From Deltaproteobacteria bacterium (GTDB taxonomy: Bacteria > Bdellovibrionota > FAC87 > UBA2466), in contig JACPWY010000010.1 of the NCBI GenBank assembly GCA_016196825.1, positions 1 to 64,000 of the forward strand: a stretch of DNA of 64,000 nt, written 5' to 3'. Below are positions 26,107 through 34,199 of the stretch, in pieces. Each line of letters begins with the position of its first letter. Within the stretch, counting starts at the first letter, position 1. The translations under genes were made by a program, and so were the position numbers. The notes under the pieces were generated by a model. That model saw nothing but the letters and a program-made list of their open reading frames with translations, was not told the origin of the DNA and did no database searches.

Positions 26107-26559
26107 TTAATGAGCCGTGGCGCCGGGGGCATCGCCTGGCATCGGGAGCACGCAGACCGCTTCGGCCTGGGCCCGATTCGGCTGATAGGTCGCGCCGATT
26201 TCCGATGAGAAAATCTCGATGTACTCTTTGTCCTGAAGCTCGTTCGCCGACACAACGCCCGCATGGATCTCGCGGCCATCCTGCAGCACCACCGTATTGG
26301 AGAGGGTCCTGGGATCGTCGTAGTTCGCGCTCGAAATGGCGATGTTCACAATATCGCCCGGGGCGTTGACCTTAACCGGTTCCACATAGACATCGTAGGT
26401 TCCGCTCGCATTGGGAACCGTATAAATATCGAAGCTTCCGAGTGAACCATCACAATAGTTCAACCCGTAATTGGAGCCGACAAAACGTTTATTGGTGCAG
26501 CCTATGAGGCCAAGCACCAGAATGAGTCCAACTGCTGCAGCTTTACCGAACATTCGCAT
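26107..26559 (-). CDS. Lipoprotein of unknown function
   Basis: About 150 residues. The signal peptide ends in the lipobox LGLIGC. ATG 26559 is favoured because GGGAG lies 7 nt upstream; an ATG two codons earlier is too close to that site. The mature domain is beta-rich (YDVYVEPVKVNAPGDIVNIAISS..., VVLQDGREIHAGVVSANELQDKEYIEIFSSEIG) with two further Cys. I recognise no family. It faces the end of the glp operon tail to tail, separated by 17 bp. Confidence 0.75.
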   Translation of the reverse strand: MRMFGKAAAVGLILVLGLIGCTNKRFVGSNYGLNYCDGSLGSFDIYTVPNASGTYDVYVEPVKVNAPGDIVNIAISSANYDDPRTLSNTVVLQDGREIHAGVVSANELQDKEYIEIFSSEIGATYQPNRAQAEAVCVLPMPGDAPGATAH

Positions 26560-26692
26560 ACACATTCTCCCAAGGCTTTACTGTGCAATTGGAGCGCCAA
26601 TCTGCCGTTCAGGCGCCAGGTATGCGTGGCGGCAGGCGTTTCAGCCAGAATACGGGAGAATCGCTGCTGTCAAATCCGCAGCCACTTTGGCC

Positions 26693-26718
26693 GTATACAC
26701 CGGGCGGGGCCTGTATAC
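26693..26718. promoter_or_regulatory. Inverted repeat with GTATACA arms, possible operator
   Basis: GTATACA and TGTATAC are separated by 12 G/C-rich bases and lie between two minus-strand genes, about 130 bp upstream of the lipoprotein start. The centre-to-centre spacing of 19 bp suits a dimeric regulator. No regulator can be assigned. Confidence 0.3.
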
Positions 26719-26756
26719 ATCGTTAAACAGCTGATTCTATGGGGGAAATGTACTAG

Positions 26757-27107
26757 TCAGGCTGAGGCGAGGAAACCTCTCAGCTGTCTAAAGCCTGGTC
26801 GCGCCCAAATTTCGTCCAGTAACTCGAACCGCTCGCTGGGAGGGCCACCAACTCCGATGGACATGAGATCATGAAATTCAGGTACTTTGCGTCCACGCTC
26901 AGCCATCTCCACCAGCGAGCGGGAAGCATCCCGAGTTTCGAGAACGATGGCGGCAGCATAGTGTTTGGAATCCCGCGCAATATGCTCGGCGATTCCTTCC
27001 AAATCTTCCTTTTCCTGAACGTAAATGTGATGCTGAATATCTTCCAATGATGAATTGTCCGGTACCTGCTTGAGAATGTCTTTGACCACCTGTTTTGCGT
27101 TTTTCAC
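26757..27107 (-). CDS. Antitoxin-like N-terminus joined to a ParE/RelE-like segment
   Basis: Residues 1-33 (VVKDILKQVPDNSSLEDIQHHIYVQEK) read like the short antitoxins usually found before ParE/RelE toxins. Residues 34-82 (DLEGIAEHIARDSKHYAAAIVLETRDASRSLVEMAERGRKVPEF) match the core of a ParE toxin. The ParE N-terminal strand and its C-terminal RLIYR-like strand are absent; the tail is unrelated. The simplest reading is a toxin-antitoxin operon fused by deletion and now inactive as a toxin, though a functional fused protein is possible. No partner gene is adjacent. Confidence 0.6.
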   Translation of the reverse strand: MKNAKQVVKDILKQVPDNSSLEDIQHHIYVQEKEDLEGIAEHIARDSKHYAAAIVLETRDASRSLVEMAERGRKVPEFHDLMSIGVGGPPSERFELLDEIWARPGFRQLRGFLASA

Positions 27108-27208
27108 TTTCTCTCCAATAAACGTTTTATCCCATATTTTCTAAGTTGTTTTCCACAAAAACATCGGGTCGAGTCCTTTAGTCATAAAAGAATAGGCGGC
27201 CCTTAGAA

Positions 27209-27760
27209 TTACGCCGACATGAGGTTTGGGATGTTGCCTGAGACGCCGCCGGTGGGATCGCCGGGGATGGTTTCGAAGATGGTGTAGACGCGATTCACTT
27301 TGTACCGGAGCTCTAGGAGATCGTACTTTTGAAGAGCGGGTATGGCCTTCACACACTTTTCCACCGCGACGGGATCGGGGGGGAAGGAGTCGAAAAGTGT
27401 TTTCAGCTCCGTGTAGGCGCGTTGCTCGTTGAGAATGTGGGTATTCAGGATCGCGCGCTGGGCTTCGGTGAGCTCGAGAAACATGACGCCCATTCCACAT
27501 TCCACTTCGCAGCGCTGGCGATCATAAACGATATGAGCGACCTTTCCCTTGAGACAGATACTTCCTGTGATGTGCGGCAGAAAAAACGAGAGGTGTACCA
27601 CCGTGTCGAGAGGAAACGGCTCGAGGCTCATTACAAAGAAGCCACCGCGACTCACATTAGCGGCGTAGGCAGTCCGGCTTGAATCCCCATTCGTGAGAAT
27701 GAGCTTTTCGCTATAGGGAAGTCTCGGTTCTTTCCGGCGCTCTTTGAAATGTTCGGTCAC
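27209..27760 (-). CDS. PilZ domain protein (c-di-GMP receptor)
   Basis: The 183-residue protein has the PilZ signature early: ERRKEPRLPY (RxxxR) and NVSRGGFF (the [D/N]xSxxG site), then a beta-barrel to about residue 110 and a helical tail of about 70 residues. PilZ domains bind cyclic-di-GMP and alter partner proteins. The start is GTG with GAGG upstream. It lies 10 bp after the coiled-coil membrane gene and is probably cotranscribed with it, so the two may work together at the membrane. Confidence 0.9.
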   Translation of the reverse strand: MTEHFKERRKEPRLPYSEKLILTNGDSSRTAYAANVSRGGFFVMSLEPFPLDTVVHLSFFLPHITGSICLKGKVAHIVYDRQRCEVECGMGVMFLELTEAQRAILNTHILNEQRAYTELKTLFDSFPPDPVAVEKCVKAIPALQKYDLLELRYKVNRVYTIFETIPGDPTGGVSGNIPNLMSA

Positions 27761-27770
27761 GGTCCGTACC

Positions 27771-28256
27771 TCACGGTAAGTTCTTAAGAAGAGCGTCCTG
27801 ATCCACTGTGTTCACAGCGGGCGCACGAGCGTCCTTCACGACGACGGGATCCTCGTCCTCTCCATCCTCTTCCGAATCCGCCTCTATTCTTCCCGTCATC
27901 TTTTTCGAACGGAGAAGAGCCTCATCACGAATCTTGTTGAGCCTCTCCTCAATCTCTTTGCTGAGACCCTGCACCTTTTCCATCTTCTCGCCAACATTGG
28001 CCTCAACCGCCTTGGCCTTCTCAACCACTTTCGTTTCGGCCTCTCTTGCCTTCGTGAAACCCTCGACCACCGCCCTCTCCGCCTCCATGACGTCGGCAAA
28101 GAGGCGCGCCTTTTTCACCTGGTCCGTCGTCCAGAGGCAGGCGTTCTTCACCTGCATCATGAAGCGATGGCCAATCGTTTGGCCCGCCACGGTGATGTTC
28201 CCCAAAAGCAGAACGAAGCCCATGAAGGCCAATTGAGAGAAGATCTTAAAGCCCAT
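27771..28256 (-). CDS. Membrane-anchored coiled-coil protein of unknown function
   Basis: An N-terminal hydrophobic segment (FSQLAFMGFVLLLGNITVAG) is followed by about 90 residues of heptad-like Ala/Glu/Lys/Val helix (residues 45-125) and an acidic tail (ADSEEDGEDEDP). It is 161 residues. No enzymatic motif is visible. The start lies downstream of a palindromic element carrying a TATAAT on this strand. Being coupled to a PilZ gene, it could be a PilZ partner; that is inference from position only. Confidence 0.75.
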   Translation of the reverse strand: MGFKIFSQLAFMGFVLLLGNITVAGQTIGHRFMMQVKNACLWTTDQVKKARLFADVMEAERAVVEGFTKAREAETKVVEKAKAVEANVGEKMEKVQGLSKEIEERLNKIRDEALLRSKKMTGRIEADSEEDGEDEDPVVVKDARAPAVNTVDQDALLKNLP

Positions 28257-28292
28257 GAAAAATGATGCGTTATACTAAGTGGTAAGCCGGGA

Positions 28293-28306
28293 TATAATTA
28301 ATTATA
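28293..28306. promoter_or_regulatory. Palindromic bidirectional -10 (TATAATTAATTATA)
   Basis: This perfect 14-bp palindrome contains TATAAT on both strands and lies between the divergent coiled-coil gene (28256, minus) and HTH gene (28371, plus). The -35 elements are weak on both sides. It could serve as a shared symmetric promoter core. Confidence 0.5.
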
Positions 28307-28349
28307 CCTTCAGAAGATTTGTTCACCGACAATTTGTTTCGCTGATCCC

Positions 28350-28367
28350 TTTGACTAAGGAGTCAAA
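28350..28367 (+). promoter_or_regulatory. Hairpin presenting the ribosome-binding site in its loop
   Basis: TTTGACT-AAGG-AGTCAAA forms a perfect 7-bp stem. The Shine-Dalgarno AAGGAG straddles the tetraloop and the first stem bases, 8 nt before the ATG at 28371. It could act as an RNA switch, or as a DNA operator for the encoded HTH protein. Confidence 0.5.
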
Positions 28368-28370
28368 ATA

Positions 28371-28892
28371 ATGACGCTCGAAAATATCCCCTCGCCCGAT
28401 GGGGCTGACGGTGTGTGGTTGCCGCTGGTTGAGTACTCGCTGAAGAGCGGCGTTTCCCTCAGCACGATTCGGAGGAAGATCAAGACCAATGCCATTCCGT
28501 TTCGATTGGAGCGAGGAAAATATCTCATTCTTTTTTCGGGCGACGGGCAACCGCTATTGGCTACTCCCATGACAAGACCGATCGTCCCACCCACCGCGGT
28601 CTACGCCGTACCTCAACCGCGGCCCGCGCCCCAGATCGCCACACAACCCCAGCCCGCATTCAGGCCGATAGGCTCATCCGTGCGCGAGCGCGAAGTGGAC
28701 AACGAAACGGCCCAGATTCCGCTCATCGATCGCACCGTCCGAATGGTCTCAGAGGCTTTTGAGAGCGCGCTCAAGCAAAAGGACGAGCACATTCGCCTCC
28801 TCGAGATCCGAAACAATGATCTCGAAGAACGGGTGAACGAACTCCAGCTTCTCGTGAAGGTGCTCGAGGAGAAGTATTCAATCGAGTACTAA
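28371..28892 (+). CDS. Helix-turn-helix / coiled-coil protein of unknown function
   Basis: The 173-residue protein opens with an excisionase/MerR-like helix-turn-helix (PLVEYSLKSGVSLSTIRRKIKTNAIPFRLERGKYLI, about residues 18-53). A Pro/Gln/Ala-rich linker follows, then a leucine-heptad coiled coil at the end (ALKQKDEHIRLLEIRNNDLEERVNELQLLVKVLEEK). This suggests a small DNA-binding dimer with a long spacer, for regulation or chromosome organisation. It is divergent from a membrane coiled-coil gene and converges closely on the DivIVA gene (4 bp). No family name can be given confidently. Confidence 0.75.
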   Translation: MTLENIPSPDGADGVWLPLVEYSLKSGVSLSTIRRKIKTNAIPFRLERGKYLILFSGDGQPLLATPMTRPIVPPTAVYAVPQPRPAPQIATQPQPAFRPIGSSVREREVDNETAQIPLIDRTVRMVSEAFESALKQKDEHIRLLEIRNNDLEERVNELQLLVKVLEEKYSIEY

Positions 28893-28896
28893 TCCC

Positions 28897-29439
28897 TCAA
28901 TTATCTTTCGTTGGTTGGCGAGTGCCATCGAGATAGTTCGCCAATCGATCTTCGAGCGGTCCACCTAACTTTTCAGCATCCTCCAAGAGCGAGAAATGCT
29001 CCTCGAGCTTTTTTCTCAGCTCACTCGAGAGGGTCTGCCGGCGTTTTTCGGTGTCCTGAAGCCTCACAATAATATCGGCCAGCCACTCCTGCGTCTTGCC
29101 CTGAATTGAGCTCGCCTGCTCACGCGCCTCTTGGAGCAACTTCTTCCCGTGATCGGTGGCCGCGCCCCGAATCTTTTCGGCCTCTTCAAGCGCCGCGGCC
29201 CGAATGTGTTCAAGCTCCCTCTCGCGAGTCTGCCAGACATCAATCTCCTTGCGCAGGTCGTCAACGGTAGAGGAGAGGCGCTTCTCGCCAGCCTGAACGT
29301 GTTCCCATTGCTTGGCCACCTGATCCAGAAAGAGAATCACCTCATGGGGGGAATAGCCCATGATCGATTTCTTGAATTCCTTGTTCTTGATTTCAACGGG
29401 AGAGATCTTTTCCGCGGCCAGCTTTTTGATTTCGCTCAT
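28897..29439 (-). CDS. DivIVA-domain coiled-coil protein
   Basis: The N-terminal 60 residues (SPVEIKNKEFKKSIMGYSPHEVILFLDQVAKQWE) match the DivIVA lipid-binding crossed-loop domain. The rest is a long Glu/Lys/Arg-rich coiled coil to about residue 170. DivIVA proteins sit at curved membranes (poles, septa) and recruit division or growth proteins. The ATG at 29439 (MSEIKKLAAEK) is preferred to the longer ORF, which would overlap the upstream kinase gene. It follows the histidine kinase by 13 bp, so the two are likely one operon. Confidence 0.85.
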   Translation of the reverse strand: MSEIKKLAAEKISPVEIKNKEFKKSIMGYSPHEVILFLDQVAKQWEHVQAGEKRLSSTVDDLRKEIDVWQTRERELEHIRAAALEEAEKIRGAATDHGKKLLQEAREQASSIQGKTQEWLADIIVRLQDTEKRRQTLSSELRKKLEEHFSLLEDAEKLGGPLEDRLANYLDGTRQPTKDN

Positions 29440-29452
29440 ATGAAAAATTCTA

Positions 29453-30907
29453 CTAGATCTGGTCGAAAAGGGGCAACTGCACGACGCCATCAAAAAGAGA
29501 GGCGTCAAACGGCGGCTTCTCGGGATCGAGGGTCAGTAGAAATCGACGCATCCCCGAGTGGCTCGCTTTGAGGATTCGCGCAGCGTCAGTGGAGGAGATC
29601 TTTTCCACCTTCGGAGAAAAGAGGATGGCCTCAGGCTTATGGAAATGGGTGAGGGTGATGGCCTCGACTCCATCCCTGGCGAAGAGCACCTCGGAGAATT
29701 GCTGAGAGAAGGAGTGCCGATAGAGCTCCCGGTTTTCCGGTGCGGGGTCCACAATGAGAACCCTCCCTTTGTGCGTTGCACCCGGAGGGGCGCTCACCAC
29801 GTGGGGAAAGAGCGCAAAAAAACTCGACCCTTCGCCTTCGCGGCTGCTCACCCAGATATTGCCATCGTGGAGCTGCGCAATCTGCTTGGCGACCGTGAGG
29901 CCAAGCCCCCGTCCATCGCCTCGACCGGCCCCGCGAATTTGAGAAAAGCGGTTAAAGATTCCGGCGATCTCTTTCTCGGGAATGCCTTTTCCTTCATCGC
30001 GAAGAGTAACTAGGACCATTGGGTAGGGAGGATCGTTTTTACGGCGCCCCTGAAATGGCTCGACTCTCAAAAAGATCTTCTTGCCCGCCTGCGTGAACTT
30101 CACGGCGTTGGTAAAAATATTCTGGAGCATTTGGCGCACGCGATCGGGATCGATGAGCGCCGCCCAGGTAGGGACCTGGTTGTCATATTCGAGACAGATA
30201 TTTTTCTGTTCGGCCTGGAGTTTGTAGTCCTTATAGAAGTCCTCGAAGAAAGTTCCCAAAGCGACGAGCTGATAGTCCGGCTGCAGCCCCTGCTCGTAGC
30301 TCATCACGTCGAGTAAATCGTCGACAAGAGTGAGGGCGTGGCTCGCCTGTCGCTCGGCTCGCACCATGAGCTCGCGCTGCAGTTCACTAAGCGCCCCTTT
30401 GTCACCCAATGCCATTTTCAAACTAGCGCGAATGAGCCCAATGGGTGAACGAAGGTCGTGAGCACAGACGCCGAGAAACTCTTCGCGCTGTTTGAGAATC
30501 GTTTCGGCTTTGGCGTTTTCGAGAGCGCGAGAGGCTGTGAATCGACGCTCTTCGGCCTGGTGCAATCTCATTCGCAGGCGATCTAACGCCCCCTCTTCAA
30601 CCGGTACAATCACATCATCGATAGCTGGTTCGGTCCACGGCGAGCCTTTCTTTCTCACCCACAGGATTGCGCTGGTGGAAAGGGCTGTATCTGGTGTGGC
30701 CCGAATCGCTCGGGCCAGATCCGCCGTCCAGTCGGAGTCACCGGATTGAATCAAAATGGCGGAAGCTCCGGCTAGAGGAGAAAGGTCGGAAATCGAATTC
30801 AGCGCCACAGTGGTGACGGTCCAATCCTTGAGGCTGTCGAGAAGAGCACGCACAGCCTTCTGTGGGATGCGGGTCACGACGCAGAGGGTTTTTTGGCCGA
30901 CAGACAT
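29453..30907 (-). CDS. Soluble histidine kinase flanked by two degenerate receiver-like domains
   Basis: The 484-residue protein has a central kinase: H-box FLGVCAHDLRSPIG, N-box QNIFTNAVKF, G1 LRDEGKGIPE, F-box and G2 GDGRGLGLTVAK. No membrane segment is seen. Residues 1-115 look receiver-like (VTTVALNSISDLSPLAGASAILIQSGDS), and residues from about 375 again (RVLIVDPAPENRELYRHSF ... PEAILFSPKVE). In the C-terminal one the phosphoacceptor Asp is replaced by Ser. The receivers are therefore probably non-phosphorylatable regulatory or docking domains. It is coupled to divIVA, suggesting a role in cell-cycle or polarity signalling. Confidence 0.88.
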   Translation of the reverse strand: MSVGQKTLCVVTRIPQKAVRALLDSLKDWTVTTVALNSISDLSPLAGASAILIQSGDSDWTADLARAIRATPDTALSTSAILWVRKKGSPWTEPAIDDVIVPVEEGALDRLRMRLHQAEERRFTASRALENAKAETILKQREEFLGVCAHDLRSPIGLIRASLKMALGDKGALSELQRELMVRAERQASHALTLVDDLLDVMSYEQGLQPDYQLVALGTFFEDFYKDYKLQAEQKNICLEYDNQVPTWAALIDPDRVRQMLQNIFTNAVKFTQAGKKIFLRVEPFQGRRKNDPPYPMVLVTLRDEGKGIPEKEIAGIFNRFSQIRGAGRGDGRGLGLTVAKQIAQLHDGNIWVSSREGEGSSFFALFPHVVSAPPGATHKGRVLIVDPAPENRELYRHSFSQQFSEVLFARDGVEAITLTHFHKPEAILFSPKVEKISSTDAARILKASHSGMRRFLLTLDPEKPPFDASLFDGVVQLPLFDQI

Positions 30908-30938
30908 TCACTGTCTTATCGGCAAAATGGAGGCGGTC

Positions 30939-31205
30939 CTAGAACCGACGGTGGTGTCGGCGGTGGTGGTGACGGTGGTGTCTGTTGTGATGGCGCCGGT
31001 GATGCCGACGATGGGAAGTAATGATGCGCTCGGCCGGTTCAACAGGCACAAAAACTGTCCCTTCCGTGATGGCCGCTGAGGCCACAAGCTGCATGTCTTG
31101 GGGCGCAGCATATCCAGCCGGCGTATGGAGCGCGATCGTTTCCGTGTTGTGAGAACAGGCTACGCAGAGAAGAATGGACACCAAGAATGATACGCTGCAT
31201 TGCAT
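30939..31205 (-). CDS. Small lipoprotein with a His/Arg-rich tail
   Basis: The ATG at 31205 has AGGGGG 8-9 nt upstream. The 88-residue product has a signal peptide ending in LLCVAC (lipobox), a short neutral stretch, and a C-terminal run of about 24 residues made almost only of His and Arg (HRRHHRRHHNRHHRHHHRRH). Such tails can bind Ni, Zn or Cu, or polyanions such as LPS. The tail arises from a degenerate trinucleotide-like tract, so its length may vary between strains. Its function is unknown. Confidence 0.65.
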   Translation of the reverse strand: MQCSVSFLVSILLCVACSHNTETIALHTPAGYAAPQDMQLVASAAITEGTVFVPVEPAERIITSHRRHHRRHHNRHHRHHHRRHHRRF

Positions 31206-31347
31206 TGAAATACCCCCTACGGAGAAAGCAGCCCCGCCAGGGTTCACCAATGCAACCCCTATTCCAGGGCGAGACTGTGGTTGGCGTCACCCGAGATCAA
31301 CAACTTAGAACAGATTGCTGGCCCAATTTTGGCACGCTGCGACGCTT

Positions 31348-32631
31348 TTAGCCGGCCTTCTGAAAGGCCTCGTCGAGTTTCTTGAGATATCGGTGGGTCC
31401 GAACGTCGAGCTGAGCGTCCGGACGAATCTGCTCCTTCACCTCGCCGTAGAAGGATTTCCCCTTCTCCTTGCCCAATAGCTCAATGAGAAGCGTGGCCGA
31501 ACGGATACGGTTATCACCATAGGAGGCCTTGTAGGCGGCCCGCGCCGCTTCGGAGGCCTCGTCCCTTTTTCCCATTCCCTTCAAAAGATTCGAGGCCTGG
31601 AAATGGAACGTGAACTCGTCCGGAAATCTGCCACGGTATTCATTCGCCAAGGCAAGGGCGCCGGCCTTGTCACCCGCGCTGGCCAGACAACTGATGCGTT
31701 CGAGGGTGTAACCCCGCGCCGCCGATCCCTTGGGCAATTGCTTTGCTAGAGCTTCAAGCATCTTGGCCGCCACTAACCAAGCCGCTTTGGCGCCAATCTC
31801 GTCACCCATCTTCTCCATAAGATCAGCTCGAATCTCGGCAAGGTCTGTCGGAACAAGTCCGACCATCTCCAGTCGAGGGTGCTTAAGGACAGCGGCATAC
31901 TCGGCGAGGACCGGAGTGAGCACGGTCTTGGCGGCGTCCGCGGGTGGCGTCGCCAGCTCTACCCATTCGGCTGCCCACACAAAAACAAACGGGGATTTCG
32001 GCATCGTCTTGAGGAGTTCTCGATAGCCCGCTGCGCGCTTTCCTTCGTCCTTCAGCTTTCTCACCCGGTAAGTCCGCAAGGCATGGTAGCGAAAATCACC
32101 TGGCTTGAGATGCTTCTCTAGCCGTTGGAAGGCCTTCTCCGCACAACCGTCATCACCCTTTTCGCCACAGGTGAAGGCACAATGCCAGATCGACTCAGTG
32201 GTGCGCCCGCGGCAGGCCTGGTCGAGGTCCAGATCGCGATTGTCATAGACCCAATTCATTGTGCGGACGAAATCACGCGCCTGGCGCAATCCAACGATGC
32301 GATAAATCTCGTTCCCCTGAGGAGTTGCAAAAACGACCGTAGGATACCCGCCCACGTGATAACGATCCTTTAACGTCCACGAGGCAGGCTTGTCAGCGTC
32401 CACCTTCAGAAGAACAAAATGCTTGGCTGAGCGAAGAAACGGCGCTGACTCAAAGACCGATTCTTCCAGCTCGTTGCAGGGAGGACACCAGATGCCGAAA
32501 AAGCTGATGAGGAGCGGTCGCTTTTCCTGTTTGGCCCGAGCTAGCGAAGCCTCGACATCGGTTGAGAAGCTCGCCGCCCCCCACGCAAACGAAGACGCGA
32601 CGAACATAAACATCACGAAACTATTTCGCAC
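31348..32631 (-). CDS. Exported thioredoxin-fold protein with C-terminal helical repeats
   Basis: I choose the GTG at 32631: AAGGAG lies 6 nt upstream and the signal peptide (VRNSFVMFMFVASSFAWG) starts there. It overlaps the plsY end by 11 bp. Residues 25-130 form a thioredoxin domain with FFGIWCPPCNELEESVF and the cis-Pro loop VGGYPTVVF, resembling DsbD-gamma/thiol:disulfide interchange proteins. The remaining 300 residues are TPR-like helices with a Cys cluster (ACRGRT, HCAFTCGEKGDDGC). It is likely a periplasmic reductase or a repeat-scaffolded folding factor. Confidence 0.85.
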   Translation of the reverse strand: MRNSFVMFMFVASSFAWGAASFSTDVEASLARAKQEKRPLLISFFGIWCPPCNELEESVFESAPFLRSAKHFVLLKVDADKPASWTLKDRYHVGGYPTVVFATPQGNEIYRIVGLRQARDFVRTMNWVYDNRDLDLDQACRGRTTESIWHCAFTCGEKGDDGCAEKAFQRLEKHLKPGDFRYHALRTYRVRKLKDEGKRAAGYRELLKTMPKSPFVFVWAAEWVELATPPADAAKTVLTPVLAEYAAVLKHPRLEMVGLVPTDLAEIRADLMEKMGDEIGAKAAWLVAAKMLEALAKQLPKGSAARGYTLERISCLASAGDKAGALALANEYRGRFPDEFTFHFQASNLLKGMGKRDEASEAARAAYKASYGDNRIRSATLLIELLGKEKGKSFYGEVKEQIRPDAQLDVRTHRYLKKLDEAFQKAG

Positions 32632-33226
32632 TGGGGGCTCCTTTGTTTGAACTCGAGAGGAGCCTCGCGATATTGCTCGTGTGTCGGCCAATCACGATGA
32701 TGGCAATCAGACCCACAAAGATTGCGATGGGCCGTGGGGGAGCCGCAATGTAGGTATAGATGATAATTGTCACGACACCGGCTAAAGACCCAAGAGCGCT
32801 GATTCGCGTGATTGCCAGTACGAGAGCATAAACACCAGCTGCAATCGCCGCCCCAATGGGTAAAACGGCGGCCACACAACCCAAACTTGTCGCGACCCCT
32901 TTGCCACCCTTGAATTTCAGAAAGGGGCTGTAGCAATGACCCAAAACCAAACTCACGCCCAGACAGACAGTGATCGCGACATCATCGGAGAAAAGAAGAA
33001 GCGCAAAGTGGACCGGGAGAAAGCCTTTGAGAAGATCGACTCCAAAAACGAGTATTCCCGCGCGCCACCCGAAGGCCCGGGTGACGTTGGTCGCCCCAAT
33101 GTTGCCGCTGCCGATCTCGCGAACATCGATGCCAAACTTGCGCCGCGAAACAATCACGCCGGTGGGAATGCCTCCGATCAGAAAACCAATTACGACTGCG
33201 ACGGGATAGTAGAGGTCTGGCGCCAT
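32621..33226 (-). CDS. plsY: Acyl-phosphate glycerol-3-phosphate acyltransferase
   Basis: PlsY transfers acyl from acyl-phosphate to glycerol-3-phosphate, the first step of phospholipid synthesis, at the inner membrane. The 201-residue protein has multiple membrane segments and the conserved motifs GSGNIGATNVTRAFG and LGHCYSPFLKFKGGKGVATSLG. It begins one base after the gmd stop and overlaps the thioredoxin gene at its end, so it belongs to the gat-gmd operon. Confidence 0.95.
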   Translation of the reverse strand: MAPDLYYPVAVVIGFLIGGIPTGVIVSRRKFGIDVREIGSGNIGATNVTRAFGWRAGILVFGVDLLKGFLPVHFALLLFSDDVAITVCLGVSLVLGHCYSPFLKFKGGKGVATSLGCVAAVLPIGAAIAAGVYALVLAITRISALGSLAGVVTIIIYTYIAAPPRPIAIFVGLIAIIVIGRHTSNIARLLSSSNKGAPSAK

Positions 33227-33227
33227 C

Positions 33228-34199
<972 letters not shown>

